DNA of 64,000 bases from Monomorium pharaonis (Eukaryota; Arthropoda; Insecta; Hymenoptera; Formicidae): the NCBI RefSeq assembly GCF_013373865.1, contig NC_050474.1, forward strand, positions 23,863,184-23,927,183. Direction: 5' to 3'. A program made the position numbers and the translations under genes. Every line of letters starts with the position of its first letter. Positions within the stretch are counted from its first letter, which is position 1. Shown piece by piece: positions 38,437 to 52,000 of the stretch. The notes below the pieces were generated by a model. It was given only the letters and a program-made list of their open reading frames with translations, ran no database searches and was not told where the DNA came from.

Positions 38437-41400
38437 TCAAGCGTAACTCATACTAAGTTGATAAAGCACAACATCACCAGAGATTCGTAGAGTATCCGCG
38501 ATTGATGATTGTAATCTGTGTTTAAATTCTCCGATCATCTTATTAGCCAGCCATATTGTGTATCCCTCGTATTCACAGCGAATGCTATTAAGTACATACA
38601 TCTGTCATTATGGAAACTAATAATTAATATTTTATAATAATTTTTTTCGCTTTCTTATAGAATTTACGTGATGAAAAAAATTATCATCAATAATAATATA
38701 ATATTTTTAAGAATTTTTCACATTTTTAATAAAAATTTCTGAAAAAAATATCAAATTTCTTCAGAATTTATAAGTTTTTTTCGAAAATGAGAATAAGAAA
38801 TCAAGGAAATCTTAAAATTGTATATATTAAAGTTCATATATAATAAAAACTTTTAAAAAGGATACTTCTTAATATTTCTTTTCGAAAAATATTTAATTCA
38901 TACAAAAAATCCGAGAGATGTTCAAAAATGTTATAAATTATATGGAAAAAAAATTCTTAAAAAATTTTAAATGTGAAATTTACATAAAGATTCTGAAAAA
39001 CTATACTTAAAAAATTTCCAGTAGGGGGTCATCAATCGCAAAAATCTTACGTGAGTAAAAAGTCACGACCAGGCATCCAGGACAAGTGGCCTTGATGTCG
39101 TTCCTCGTGACCCCATGCACCATTGTTCCAACAATTCATGACAACGTATGGTGTGCTGGTGCCGTATAAAAAACGCGGATTTAAATGCAACAGTATAACG
39201 GGATGAGGATAAATGGTCTTACCCTTCTGTAGATTCACATAAAACCTGCAAGGGATCATTATATATCTCGTCGCGCGAATGAACTTGGGAAACTGTGCAA
39301 ACGCGGCTAAAATACAGTATTAAATACTCACGAGTGTGGCAGTAGCTTTAATCTTCCGGCAATAAATAAACGAGAACCGATACGAAAATTGCTGCCAATA
39401 TCTACGGTAATTGGAACGTCCTGTAAGAAGAAAACATTTTAGTTTTGTTCATACTTTAAACTTTAAACTAAATGCAAATATAACTAAACGGTATTTTGGT
39501 TTGCCTTGCGGTGCGAGTTTAAAAAACAAATTTGGAAACACCTCTCGTATATATTTAAAATTAAATAAGTAATATACAAATTAATTAGAACTATCTAGAC
39601 AACAGGCCACGTAGTATATTGTAAATTTCAATAGAAATTTTACTAGAAAATCCACAAGCGGTTCTTCGATTGTCAGGACCAATGTTCGAGATGGCCTGCA
39701 GATATTAGGATCTGGATATACAAATAGATTAAGCTGACGAATCCTAACGTCTTCGATGGTTCCGTTAATTTGAAGAGCTGTTATATCTTCAAGAGGCAAT
39801 CTGTAGTAAAAGGCACAAAAGTGTTCACCATTCACTGCAATCTATGAAATGTAAAAGTGACAAATTGAAATTAATCTTGAAAAATTAGTTATTTTTGTAG
39901 TGTTTAGCAGACAGATTCTTCACATGCACATCCAAACAGCACGTATGTCTAAAAAACATCTTTAACATCTTAAACAAGCGTGCTGCTTAGATAGTAACTA
40001 TAATATAGAGAATTTAATATAAAAGCAAAAAAACATAAAACTTTAATATCGGTTTCTGCGTAGTTTTAGATATTAAGATAAATGATATATATTTCTTACC
40101 TGAAATGCATCATTTGTACAGAAAATCATAAGGTGTATGTAGGTATTTCGGCGGAAAATACATCCGCTTGAACCTGCAGGCGAACAAGTCTCTTCATCCT
40201 CCCAAGATCCACGTACTTTTGTGTTCCTGACAATATATCCTCTGTCTAGTCGTGGATTAAAATGGAGAGCAATATTTCCAGCTGCCTTACACATTAAATT
40301 CACCGAAAACCTGTTATATATAATTATATTGAAATGAGTTTAAGCTATTTTTAGTAATATTTATTTTTATATTTAAAAAATGTTTTTTAAGCTATTAAAA
40401 AATAAAACGGCTTGCCATAATAAATGAACTAAATCATAATTTGTGTTCTTTTATTTTTTTGTCAAAAAATCATTTTTTAACTGGCAAATAAGTCTTTATA
40501 ATTCAATGACTATAATTTCTTTCACACTATTCATATGACACACAAAAAAACCAAATTTTGTAAATTATAATTATGCATAGTCTGATAAGAATACTTTAAA
40601 ATAAATACCTGGATGCATTTTCAGGAATGTATCCAGTGAGAATGATGGCGGATGTCGCTTTTAATGATTGCAGCGGAATCGATTTGTGGATATTCTGCGA
40701 AACGAGCACGATACGACGTACATTAATATTCAATGATATAGAATTGCCAATTTTTCGGACAAACCATACATAAATGCTTGTCAATATTTGTATGTGAATC
40801 ACCGGTGTCAAATTCAAGCGCAATAGTGTTTATAAGCTTAAGTGTGATCTACAATACATGAAGTAACCGTAGAGTAAGGAGTAAGAGTAGGAGTAACGAT
40901 TTGCCATATAATTTTCCACGATTTTATAAAACTAACGATATTGTTTGCAGCTATTCCTGCGCTCTAATTCTAAGCGTAAGCGTAAAAGATGGAGTAGGAG
41001 TAAGAAATAAAATTAATTTATTTCGCTTACGCCCTTACGCCTACTGTTACTTCTTATTTCACGCTTATTCCATGTATTGTAGACCACGCGTTATAGTTTC
41101 GACAATCACTATGGTTGGCTAACGATATACATATAAACTACAATAATTCTCGTTAGCCGTCTATCACAGAAGTGCAAATTTTATCGATGCAAGCATAACA
41201 ATAATGTTAATTAAATCATTTCAATCTCTATACTGCTTTCATTACGTTATATATCATCCGTTAATATGAGAGTTTTTACTAGCTATTAATTAATTGCAGT
41301 CACTTGAGGAAGATATTATGAATTTTTTTTTAAATCACTATTGATAATTGAAAACTATACAGTTCACAGCGTAAAAACCTTACCAAGTCTAAATCAAAGT

Positions 41401-44400
41401 ACAAAATTATACAATTAAGATACAAATTACAAACTTACAAGGAAACCTCGCGAACCCGAAAATTCTGATTTTAATGAAACTTGGCATAAATGTAAAAGGG
41501 ATAAATACATGAATTTCGAAATTTTTTGTTTGGTCTTATAAACGGTTTAAAGGATTGAAACCATCCTTCAAAGGTAGACATTTTTGCTTTTTCTTGATAT
41601 ATTTCGTAAATCAAAGGAGATATTAAAAAATATTTTATACAAAAGTTTTACAGTATAAATACCTCCATTTAACTAATATGCTATTTATTTTTTGAAAAAA
41701 AATTAAAAAAACAATTTTTTTGCAAAAAAAAAAATAAATAAAACTTTTGTATAAAACATCTTTTAATATTTTGTTTAGTTTACGTCGTAAATTTTTTAAG
41801 TAAACTTTACGAGATACATCAAGAAAAGGTAAAAACCCTCAACTTTTGACAAGTGGTTTCAACCGTTTAAACCGTTTATAAGTCCAAACGAAAAGTTTTT
41901 AAATTCATGTATTTACCCCCTCTACATTTATGCCAAGTTTCATTAAAATCAGAATTTTCGGGTTCGCAAGGTTTCCTTGTTAGTTATATAAGAATGTATT
42001 CTGCATTTTCCTTGTATTTTAATTTTATTATTGTACAAAATATTTTTATCTTGCGACAAATAAATTTATATAACTATACCCCATATAATTTTAGCACAGA
42101 CTCGAATCAAATCATCATATCGGTAATGCAAAATGGATATGCTACGTAGTATCAATTTCGAAATGAGTGATGGCGGTAGTGTTTACATTCTCTATCTCTA
42201 GACTTTGTCGATAAAGGGTGCGTTCGGAGAGACGCTATTAGCGCTACCAGCATTCAGTCTATCTTCGTTACTCATTAAAAGTAGAACAAGGATAGACTGA
42301 TGCTGATAGCGCTAATAGCTCTCCTCGAACATACCCAAAATGAACAGATCGAAAATCGATATGTGATTGACATGATGCGATTCAATCGTTAAAATCATGT
42401 GATTACATGAACTGAAAATTATTTATTGGCAATAATAGTAAAAAGGAGTTTTTACAGTCCCTGCACAAAAAATGTTGAGATCTCTCTGGCATATGTATAA
42501 CATTGATGTCAAAATCGAATGCGCAAACGTGAAAAACATAAACCGAAAATAGGGTGTGGACAACTGGAGTGTATTATGGGTATCGTCACGTGTTGTTTGA
42601 TATGATGCTGTGTACTTATGTAAATAATAGAAAAAAAATATTAATAAACATAAATAAAAGCATTATAATAAATTCTAAATTGAATTGTAATAGGGAGACA
42701 AGTATTAAATCAAAATGGATTGTTTACCTGGATGTATTTGTACCATTAAGGAATGCAGTAATACCACGGATCGCATTAAGAAGGTTAATTTCGGTTTCCA
42801 AAAAACTTTCAAAAATATGATTATTAATATTTATAACTTTTAAATATGCAGTATAACGCTTTTTCCTTCGATTTTCTTCTAACTTCATAAACTTGTGTAT
42901 TTTCAGGTGTAAAATCTTTTCTGAAAAGAAAAAATTGTTCAAGGCTTTTTTTATTTCTATTTTATTTTTAAAGTTTTTTTGACATAATAAGTAGGAACAT
43001 GATAAATTAAAAATTGTAAAGGTATCCTGTATGCTCTTTCAGATTATCATACTTTTTAATATTATACTTTATAAATTAAAATAAGTTATTTGTTCGAACA
43101 ACTTAATTCTTAGCTTCTTGTTTAATGCAAGATCTACAATGTCAGTAGGAGTAATGGAGTAGGAGTAAGAAGTATGAAATGAGATTTGCCCATTTCGTTT
43201 ACTTCCAGTTTTTAATTGGTCAATTGTTACTTTTATTCCTTACTCCATTACTCCTGCTAACATTGTAGACCTCGCATAAGATATTGGTGATTCTAAATTG
43301 TGGCCCTTCATATGATCAATGTTCTAAAATCAAAATTTTCATAAATTTCATAATCGAATAATTTTGGTTAATTTTGCATATTAAGAAATGTTTATAGTAG
43401 TTAAAAATTTATACTTTATTAACCTTTAGACTGCTGGGGAAAATAGAGATCAGATAACATTATAGCAAAGTTACAAAAAAGTATCTATGTACTAGATACA
43501 TCCTATACAAAGTTCTTGACAAGTCTCAAGCTACTATAGTGGCCCTGCCAGCAGTCTAAAGGTTAATTCATATTACTAAATATTTTCTGTTATAATTAAA
43601 AATATGTTTTCCAAGAAAAATAATTTTAATTATATAACAGTAAATATTAGTTTGTGATTAAATATTTGTGATTAAATCTTGTTAATTCATATTAGCAATT
43701 AAATATTCTCTATTCTTACAGCCATAAATTTATCATGTCCCTACTTGTCAATTTTAAAATTAAATTTTAAAAAGAATTTAAGCGACAATTTTTCTTTTTA
43801 GGATAATACCAATTATAAAGTTAGAGGAGAATCAAAGGCAAGAATGTTATACAGCATATTTTCTCTTTTAAATTATATTAGAATACTTTTATATTTGTTT
43901 TTTTATAATGAGTAATAAAAATTAAAAGATCAGATTTGAAAATTATATAGATACTTTAATCAATTCCTTCTAGAAATTTTTAACATAGTTATATCATTCA
44001 TGGTAAATACATTATATAATATAACTTCTATATAAATTTTGTTTCATATTTGTTTTCTACTGCTGCAGTAGACTACTGTAATAAAAGTATTGACAAGACC
44101 TGTACAAAAGACCAAGACCCAATTTCAATTAATTTAAATGAATTCAGTTAATCTTGATTTATGAATGAAAAATAAGAATGTTACTTAATAATCATAATTA
44201 TTACAATGTAAACTTAAAAGAAGTTAATGCTATATGTTTAAATATTATATTTGTATAATTTAATTAGTAAATTAATTGAAGAACTTTCTTGTAAATCTTA
44301 TATGACACATATGTAAATCTTTTTTAAATAAGTAGTTATATTTTTTCTAAATAAATGTGTCTAGGAAAAAATTATCTATTGTTGATGAAACACGATAGAC

Positions 44401-44722
44401 TCTGATATTATATTTATTGTATGATACGACTAGAGACCACAAAGTACATCGGTGAATGGTAATACTGTTAATATATTACTGCCTTAGTTCTCTATGAAAT
44501 TTTATAGTTTTCTCTACGAAGAAAATATTACGAAGAAAGAGAGATAAATAGAGAGAGAAAGAGAGAGGGGTAGGAGGAAGGGGGATGAAGAGGGAAAAGG
44601 AAGCTGGTACTGTTGGTATCCTTTGTACTTACCGCGGGCACAGTCTCCTCATCAAAATAGGAAAAGTCCTTGAACGCTTCCTGTCTCGCTAAGGTGACAG
44701 TATCATTGGACAATGATGACAT
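38437..44722 (-). CDS. Tandem-repeat galectin (two carbohydrate-recognition domains)
   Basis: This is a beta-galactoside-binding lectin. Seven exons: 44722-44633, 40694-40609, 40310-40100, 39841-39644, 39420-39332, 39245-39051 and 38584-38437. The sum is 1017 bases, or 338 aa, and all junction phases agree. Exon 1 (MSSLSNDTVTLARQEAFKDF...) ends CCCGCG|GTAAGT and joins IHKSIPLQSLKATSAIILTG. CRD1 has IALHFNPRL, IVRNT and GSWEDEET; CRD2 has ILLHLNPRF, VVMNCWNNGAWGHEER and IRCEYEGYTIWLANK. The canonical sugar contacts (H, N, R, then N, W, E, R) are complete in CRD2. In CRD1 the last Arg of the W-G-x-E-E-R box is Thr. There is no signal peptide, as usual for galectins. Intron 1 (3.9 kb) holds several MITEs. 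It is probably cytosolic, or secreted by a non-classical route. Confidence 0.92.
40845..41086. mobile_element. MITE family J, copy 1 (in galectin intron 1)
   Basis: Ends TGATCTACAATACATG and CATGTATTGTAGACCA. It contains AGTAGGAGTAAGAAATAA-type sequence shared with 43130-43274. Confidence 0.8.
41438..41980. mobile_element. MITE with TIRs of about 220 bp (in galectin intron 1)
   Basis: The left arm (AAGGAAACCTCGCGAACCCG...TTTATAAACGGTTTAA region) recurs inverted at the right (...CGGGTTCGCAAGGTTTCCTT). The A-rich middle is about 100 bases. Confidence 0.88.
42216..42336. mobile_element. MITE family E, copy 2
   Basis: Ends GGGTGCGTTCGGAGAGACG and the inverted CTCCTCGAACATACCC. It is the same family and length as 22749-22869. 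Confidence 0.88.
43130..43274. mobile_element. MITE family J, copy 2
   Basis: Ends AGATCTACAATGTCAGTAGG and CCTGCTAACATTGTAGACCT, with ATGGAGTAGGAGTAAG in the left arm. Confidence 0.8.
43423..43562. mobile_element. piggyBac-type MITE with TTAA target duplication
   Basis: The ends CCTTTAGACTGCTGG and CCAGCAGTCTAAAGG are perfect 15-base inverted repeats flanked on both sides by TTAA (43419-43422 and 43563-43566). The TTAA duplication is the piggyBac hallmark. It is 140 bp and non-coding. Confidence 0.88.
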
Positions 44723-45009
44723 ACTGTCTGGTTACGATCGACGAAGTAATAGTAACGGAGCTGCGTTTTTCTCAACTATTACAAACGTACTGCATCGCAC
44801 GACGGCACTTCCCCGTCTTCACGTATGGCCGTTCGCCCGCACAGTCTATTCTCATCTGTTCCCAGTGAGAACTTCCCACCTCCGCTCTACACATCGGTGC
44901 TGATATCGGTACGGAACAGATGCGGTTGCGTCAATTCACGCGGGAATATATAATAAGGCGGTTTAGAAGATACGACAAATCTCGTATATAAAAAATATAT
45001 GTATATCCT

Positions 45010-45128
45010 GGGCTGCGTTCCGTTTCAACGCATGATGCGCATAATGCATTGTTCATCCTTGTTTAACGTTTGACAAACAACAAGGATGAACGATGCATCA
45101 TGCGTATCATGCGTGAAACGGAACGTAC
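45010..45128. mobile_element. MITE family K (about 119 bp)
   Basis: Ends GGGCTGCGTTCCGTTTCA and TGAAACGGAACG, with inner arms CGCATGATGCG / CGCATGATACGCATGATGC and CATCCTTGTT / AACAAGGATG. Confidence 0.85.
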
Positions 45129-45699
45129 TTCTGTAGTGCGATCAAGTGCGATACTGCGATTTTGTAACTCGTTAAGAGATGTCGGTATCGTTATAATGTC
45201 ATTGCGCAGCTTTTTCACCACATAAAATATCTGCGTAACTGTCATTAAATTAAGAGCACATAACGACGAAATAACGAGTTACAGAATCTCGATACTGGTA
45301 GAGAGAAACCTGAGAGCGGTCATGGTCATAGCGTCATTTTAAGGTGCTTTCATCCATCAGCGCCTCTATGTGCACAAAATGTGCACTTTGAACTACGTAG
45401 TCAAATATCTATAAATCTCGTAGGTAATGTGCATGACTTTTTGGGTCTCTTCTATGCTATGTCCACGTTTATTTGGTTCTGTTTCATGCTATACCCGTAA
45501 ATTTTACAATTATATACATTCATATTTTAAATCTGTTTTATGCAAATGTGCATAATCGTGTTCTATAAATGTGCAATACATGATATAAATACACATATTC
45601 TGTGATCTCACATGGCTCGCGTATCGTTTGCTAGCACGACGGCACTCTCAACACAACACCGTACCTGCACAACACTGCAAAATTCAATTCTGAACACGC

Positions 45700-46400
45700 G
45701 AAACACGTACGGAGTCGACAGAGCGTCCGACTGGCGCTTGAGAGTGGCGTACGTGACTGGAGCGCGGAGCAACGGAGCAACATGGCGGCAGCGGCGCAGG
45801 CGCGGCGAGTGGCGCCGACTAGCGCCGAGTACCGCCGAGTCTGCCTGCCAGCGGTCAGTCGGTAACGTACGCCCCGTACGCTGCTGCCGCCATGTTTCTT
45901 CGCCCTCCAGCGCCGGTCGGACGTTCCTTGAATCCGTGCGTGTCTCGTGCGTTTAGATTCGAATTGTGCGCAGGTACGGTGTTGTGTTCAGAGTGCCGTG
46001 GCGCTACAAACGATACGCGAGCCATGTAAGATCGCGTAAGTAGCAGAGGTCGTATTCAGTCGTGTGTAATAGCGCGTTTGCCTTCGGTTTCGAGTAAGGC
46101 CGAAGGCAGAGAACAAGACGTAGGTGTCCTAGTCGTAGTCGTAGGGTAAGGCAGAAAAAACGTATACTACTATTCTAGAGTCTAGAATAGTATTACTACG
46201 ACGTGCTGTACTTTTTACGTATTTTTTCAAATGTAACGGTCGCGTCAAGTGAAATTCTCGCGCGCGGTTTACGTTTTACTCGTGTGTGACATATTATCCG
46301 TAATATCGGGAGTGCCGAATGAAGTATCGGGCGATCGTTATTAATGCGGTTCGAGAATAGCAGGATGATGTCAGCAGAAAGCGGACTCCATGGAGCGACT
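45700..46400. promoter_or_regulatory. CpG-rich promoter-like island
   Basis: The stretch with the highest GC and CpG content in the window. It contains two opposed ACATGGCGGCAGC motifs that resemble YY1/Pho sites. It may drive the exon-like segment at 46492-46546 or act for the divergent galectin gene. Confidence 0.45.
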
Positions 46401-46491
46401 CGGTATTAAATATATATTATTTTTTCAAGTGATACATTTCTTTACCTGCTTTTGTGATTGAGTTTAGGAATAATATTTATCATATTTTCAG

Positions 46492-46546
46492 AATCAAAAT
46501 CGGAAAAGGAATGTAGCAGTAGCAGCAGCAGCATCGACAGCAATCG
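46492..46546 (+). other. Exon-like segment, probably 5' UTR
   Basis: TATTTTCAG acceptor, 55 bases with AGCAGTAGCAGCAGC, then CAATCG|GTGAGTG donor. No coding continuation was found on the plus strand within the window. Confidence 0.35.
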
Positions 46547-48565
46547 GTGAGTGAATTTTTATCAAATCAATTATTTGAATTTATATCATGTATATGTGTA
46601 ATTGCACATTTGCATAAAACAGATTTAAAATATGAATGCATATAATTGTAAAGTTTATGGGTATAGTATGAAACAGAACCAAATAAACATGGACATAGCA
46701 TAGAAGAGACCCGAAAAGTCGTGCACATTACCTATGGGATTCATAGATATTTGACTACTTATATATATTGTAGTTCAATGTGCACATTTTGTGCACATAC
46801 AGCCACTGATGGATGAAAACACCTTAAAATGACGCGATAACCGCTCTCAGGTTCCTCTCTGCTACTGGTTAAAAAATTAACATAACATTTCTTAATATTA
46901 CATAATATTCCCATAATATAAAAATTTTTTTACATTTTAAATTTATGAAGATGTTAAAACAATATCTTAAATTTATTCAAATTTTGTTTTCATATTCTAA
47001 ACTTTCTTTTTTCTTGAAAACAAGACCTTCGAAAAAATTCATTATTTCTATTTATTTTATTTATTCTGAACTGTACAAACACACACGGTCTCTTGATTGT
47101 ACTCCTCCCCATTTCCCTATTACGTATTTTGATTTACTTTGTATAGTTATTAATTCTTCGATATCACAAAAGGGTCTAGCGCACCTTGTATTTCACTTTA
47201 ATAAAGTATATCTTTATATCTTTTGTAGAAGGTAAAAATGGTACTTATGAAACCTCATTTCTTGAGATTGAAGCGCATCATCCTCTTGGTGTTAAAACTA
47301 TTTCGTAGTCAGGGAGAGCGTCAGTTTGTTTTGGGCAACCATTGAAAATAATAAGAATTCTGTTCCACAGAACAGAAATTGATTTCTATTAAATTTAGTA
47401 TAACAAATTGAAATTTTTTAGCAAATATTATATATTTTCTAAAATACATATTCACCATAGATTAATTTTTTATTATTAAATTACAATGTCCTTCGTAACA
47501 TACAGTATTATTTAAACATTATGTAAGTGCTTGCAAGCACTGTGCCACATTAATGTGCAGGAAATCTTTTGATAAAAGAAAATAAGCATGTCTCCCTTTC
47601 TTTCATTAATATTCAAGACAAAATAGACGATTCATTGAGTTTTTTTGTTTTTATACTTTTACATATTGAGATTAAGAATTTATTACATTTGAAAAGGCAA
47701 GCAATTATTTTGAGATGAGGTATACACGGTTGAAAATAAATCGAACATAAATTAAAATTAAATGATTTGATATTTGAAATATATATTCGTGTAATCGCAC
47801 GGAAGATAAGTTACAGGAAAATTTCTAATGCCAGTACATTCTTTTTTAATTCTTTCAGATTAATACAAACCATTAAATAGCCTTTTTCATTCATCTTTCA
47901 CCATTAAATTATCATTACGTGAAAGAAGAATCTTCATATACTTAATTTATCAACAAAAATTTAATTTAAATTTAATTGAAATTATATTTACATTACATAT
48001 AGAATCTGTATGAGTATTATAATACGGCGTCATCTATGCTTATCCGATCTCTTCAGTTTTAATTCATAATAAATTCATAGATGTTTTTACTCGCCGATTT
48101 ATAATTTGAAAAGATGTGTTCATATACGTACGCTACATTATGCGATAAAATCAATCTCTCCAATTTTATATATAGAAAAAAAGAACACTTTAAAAGTACT
48201 CTAATAACTAGAGTAACATTGTATTGCATCCTATAATCCCATCATTATGAAAAAGCTGAACATAAAAGGGTCTTAATAATATCTTTGTCACATTTATATT
48301 ATAAAAAGGCGACATTTAAAAAGTTCTTATTCTTTTAAATAAATATTTATAGAACACTGTAAAAGATAATTGAAACATATATTCTTGCATATAATAATTC
48401 CTACTGCTTTGTGCAGTTGTCGTTGTGGCGTTAGTTATCGTCATAAACATTCGTTTATGACATATTGTTTATGACAAGAGGACATTATTAGTCACAAAAG
48501 AGACAGACAAATATCTTGTGAAAAGAAAGGAAAAAAAGGAAAAAATTAGTCATGAGGATATTTGT

Positions 48566-49001
48566 TTAAATATCACGAGGCTCGTGCGGATCCGGAAGTT
48601 TCTGCCAGTTCGGTTCGACGCCCCATATCTCACGGGCGTACTCCGCAATTGTGCGATCTGATGAGAATTTCCCCGATGATGCTATATTATGAATAGCCAT
48701 CTCTACCCACTTACTTTCGTCCTGAAACAATTAACAAGTGATTGTGTACACGGAGATCTTATGGAATAAAATTTTAATATAAAAAATCTAAACAAAAATA
48801 AACCATAAGTCTAGCCGAATATATCGAAAACTGAGCCCAACAAAAATGTTACAAACAAAAGTATATAAGAATTATATAGTTAAGAAAATATATAATTTTG
48901 TTTTAAAAAATAATAACATTGAAAAATTGATTTCTTCGAAAATTGATTTTATTATCTATCTATCTACCTATCTACCTACCGACCTATTTACCCCTCTCCG
49001 C

Positions 49002-49040
<39 letters not shown>

Positions 49041-52000
49041 GCAAATTCATGTAACTCTTAATTAATTGATTAAGTACCTGATAGACTTTGCTAACATGGT
49101 CCTGCATGTTTATATAACTCTCGTAATCAGCTAAGAGTAGGAATCTATCCCACTTAAGCAGCACATCAGCGATATCTTGGAATTCATTGGGATTATTTGG
49201 GCTGAAGAATCCTCCTTGGATTTGATCGATACATTGTTTGGCTTCCGGTAGTTTATTATAGTAATCATACGCATTATAGCCTTTTCTTTGCAAAGCTTCT
49301 ACTTCCTCTACTGTCATACCAAAAATGAAAATGTTCTCATTACCCATCTCCTCTGCCATTTCTACATTTGCACCATCCAGGGTACCAATCGTCAATGCAC
49401 CATTCAACTGTAAGAATAATGCAAAGTTCTATTATCTGAGACTGCATTCCGATGTACACTGCCAATACTGAAGACCTATGGTATACATAATACGTAAATC
49501 GATTTTTAGTACTGATAGTGAATTTCGGAACGCAGCCTCAATAAATCCAATTTCATAACAAAGATAATTACAATCAAACATTATGTTAATGTATATTAAT
49601 AAAAAATTAAATAAAACAGCAGAAAATAAGATTATTTATAACTTTGTTTGTTGAATAAGTTTATCATTAACGTTATTTTGCCGAATGTACAATCTCATTT
49701 TTAAAATTTTTGTTGCCAAATATTAAACTGACCATAAACTTCATGTTGCCGGTGCCAGATGCTTCGGTGCCAGCAGTCGAAATTTGTTCGCTCAGATCTG
49801 CGGCTGGTATGATCTTCTCAGCCAAGGTCACTCGATAATTCTCAAGAAAGATTAACTTCAGTTTGTCGCCAACAATCGGATCGTTGTTAACGACATTAGC
49901 GACGCTGCAAATGAGCTTGATGATCTTCTTTGCCAGATGATAACCTGGTGCTGCCTTACCGCCTATCATCACAGTTCGTGGAACAAAATGAGCGGACGGA
50001 TCCCTTTTTATTCGATTGTACAAAGTAATGACGTGTAAACAATTCAACAATTGCCGCTTGTACTCGTGTATACGTTTCACCTGTAAACAGAACATCACAA
50101 TTCGTCGTGATTTATATTAGAAAAATTTTTTAACGTTTTGCATTTGCGTAACACAAATTTTACAAATTCTACTAATGTTTCAATTAAAATTATGTAACTA
50201 AAAATGTGATGATTTTATCCTCCAATTGCTAAAATTTAATTTGTTAAACCCTTTATATATTTTTAATTACTTAAAAAATAAATGTCTTGATATTTTGCTA
50301 GAAGATCAATTGAGTAATAATCAACTAAGTAATTTGTAATGAAAACAATGTTTCAAAAAAAGTCCGATTTGTTGTCCTTTGCTTACCTGGATATCAAAGA
50401 TAGATGCTGGATTAACCCGAACACCATATTCTTTCTCTAATAATTGGGTTAACCGTAATTTATTTTCTTGTTTGACTTTAACAACATTACGTTGGAATAC
50501 TGGATCTTTCGCCCACTTCTTTAATTGTTCCAATTGTTCCAGATGAACTGTCCATTCGCTACCGATTTTCTATAAATTACAAAAAATACAAAATTATATA
50601 CATATATTATATATATCAGTCATATATATATATATATATATATATAGTCACATAGATATATATTTTAATTTGTATAAAAGATACGTATCTTGATGAAAAA
50701 ATTTTTATATATTATAATATTTTTAAGATTTTTTTCATATTTTTAATTTATGAACATTTCTGAAAAACATCTTTAATTTTTTAGATTTTATAAATGTTAT
50801 TCGGAAATTATAGAATAAGAAATCTTATAATTCACATATATAAAGAATTATAGAAAAAAATGCTTTTTAACTTTTCTAAAGTGTTCCCATTCATGTATAA
50901 AAAATCTAACAAGTTTTTTAAAAAATTATACAATTGTACAAAATACATCTGAATATTTTTAAAATTTATATAAAAACTAAAAAATATGGATATCGTATTA
51001 AAATAATGTAACTTTAACGTATCTAAATACTCACTTCTTCAATTATATCGGACAGATTTGGATTACAGAGCAGCAGCCATCTTCTTGGCGTGATACCATT
51101 CGTCTTGTTTTGAAATTTCTCCGGTGTTAATTCGTAAAAGTCTCGGAAGCTAATGAAAGGACAAATTAAAGATCCCATCAATTTTTTAAAAGCGCTATTC
51201 TTATGAAGGAAATTCTACGTACACACTGTCTTTGAGAATTTCTGAATGGAGACGAGCGACTCCGTTTATAACGTGACTGCCAACAATCGACAGATGAGCC
51301 ATGTTAACTCTCTTCTCGCCTTCTTCTTCTATTAATGACATGCGGCGAATACGATCCATATTGTCAGGCCATTTGGCTGCGACCTCTTGAAGATGCAAGT
51401 GATTTATCTCATAAATGATTTGCAAATGTCTTGGAAGAATGCTCTCCAGCATACTGGTGGGCCATCTCTCTAAAGCTTCAGGAAGAACTGTGTGATTTGT
51501 GTAAGCACACGTACGCGTTGTAATGTCCCAAGCCTAAATGTTAAGATATTTCAAAACGAGTACCTCAAGTATTATGCGTATGATAGACAATCATTCTTTG
51601 TCATTGCAATGACGTCAAGTGTATTATTAAATGCTATTAATACAATTACAATAGATAAAAGTTGAAAGACAAAACAAAAATAAGTTTTAAATATTTTCAA
51701 CAATTCGAAGTTATTATTGTATAATTTCGTCATAATTTGATACGATGAGTTTATTTGAGCAATAGTATATGTGAAGATAATGTTCTGTATGATAAACATA
51801 CCTCTTTCCAAGAAAGTTTCTCAACATCGATAAGGATTCTCATTAACTCGGGAATAGCTAGAGAAGGATGCGTGTCATTGAGTTGGATAGCTACTTTATC
51901 AGGGAAAGTTCTGAAATCAGTTCTATGATGCTCTCTCGAGCCAAACTTGCTGGCCTTGTATCTTCGGATAATGTCCTGCAGAGTAGCGGCTACCATAAAA

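Larger units (their letters stand above)
45290..46868. repeat. Nested inverted repeats around a CpG-rich segment
   Basis: Outer arms (45290-45560 and 46590-46868) are long inverted copies with a shared AAAATGTGCACTTTGAACTA-like core. An inner pair (45609-45690 and 45960-46026) contains CATGGCTCGCGTATCGTTTG in opposite orientations. A third pair surrounds CATGGCGGCAGC (about 45780 and 45890). The pairs have different centres, so the structure is composite. Confidence 0.82.
44723..48565. other. Region between galectin and glycogen phosphorylase
   Basis: It holds the likely galectin promoter, a MITE (45010-45128), a CpG-rich inverted-repeat block (45290-46868) and AT-rich DNA from 46900 on. A perfect hairpin GTCATAAAC/GTTTATGAC is at about 48448-48470, near the 3' end of the phosphorylase gene. 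No protein-coding gene was recognised. Confidence 0.5.

Noticed and set aside
45612..45956. Plus-strand frame of 114 codons
   Set aside because: It lies in a CpG-rich inverted-repeat block, has Arg-rich composition typical of GC-rich noncoding DNA, and shows no domain.
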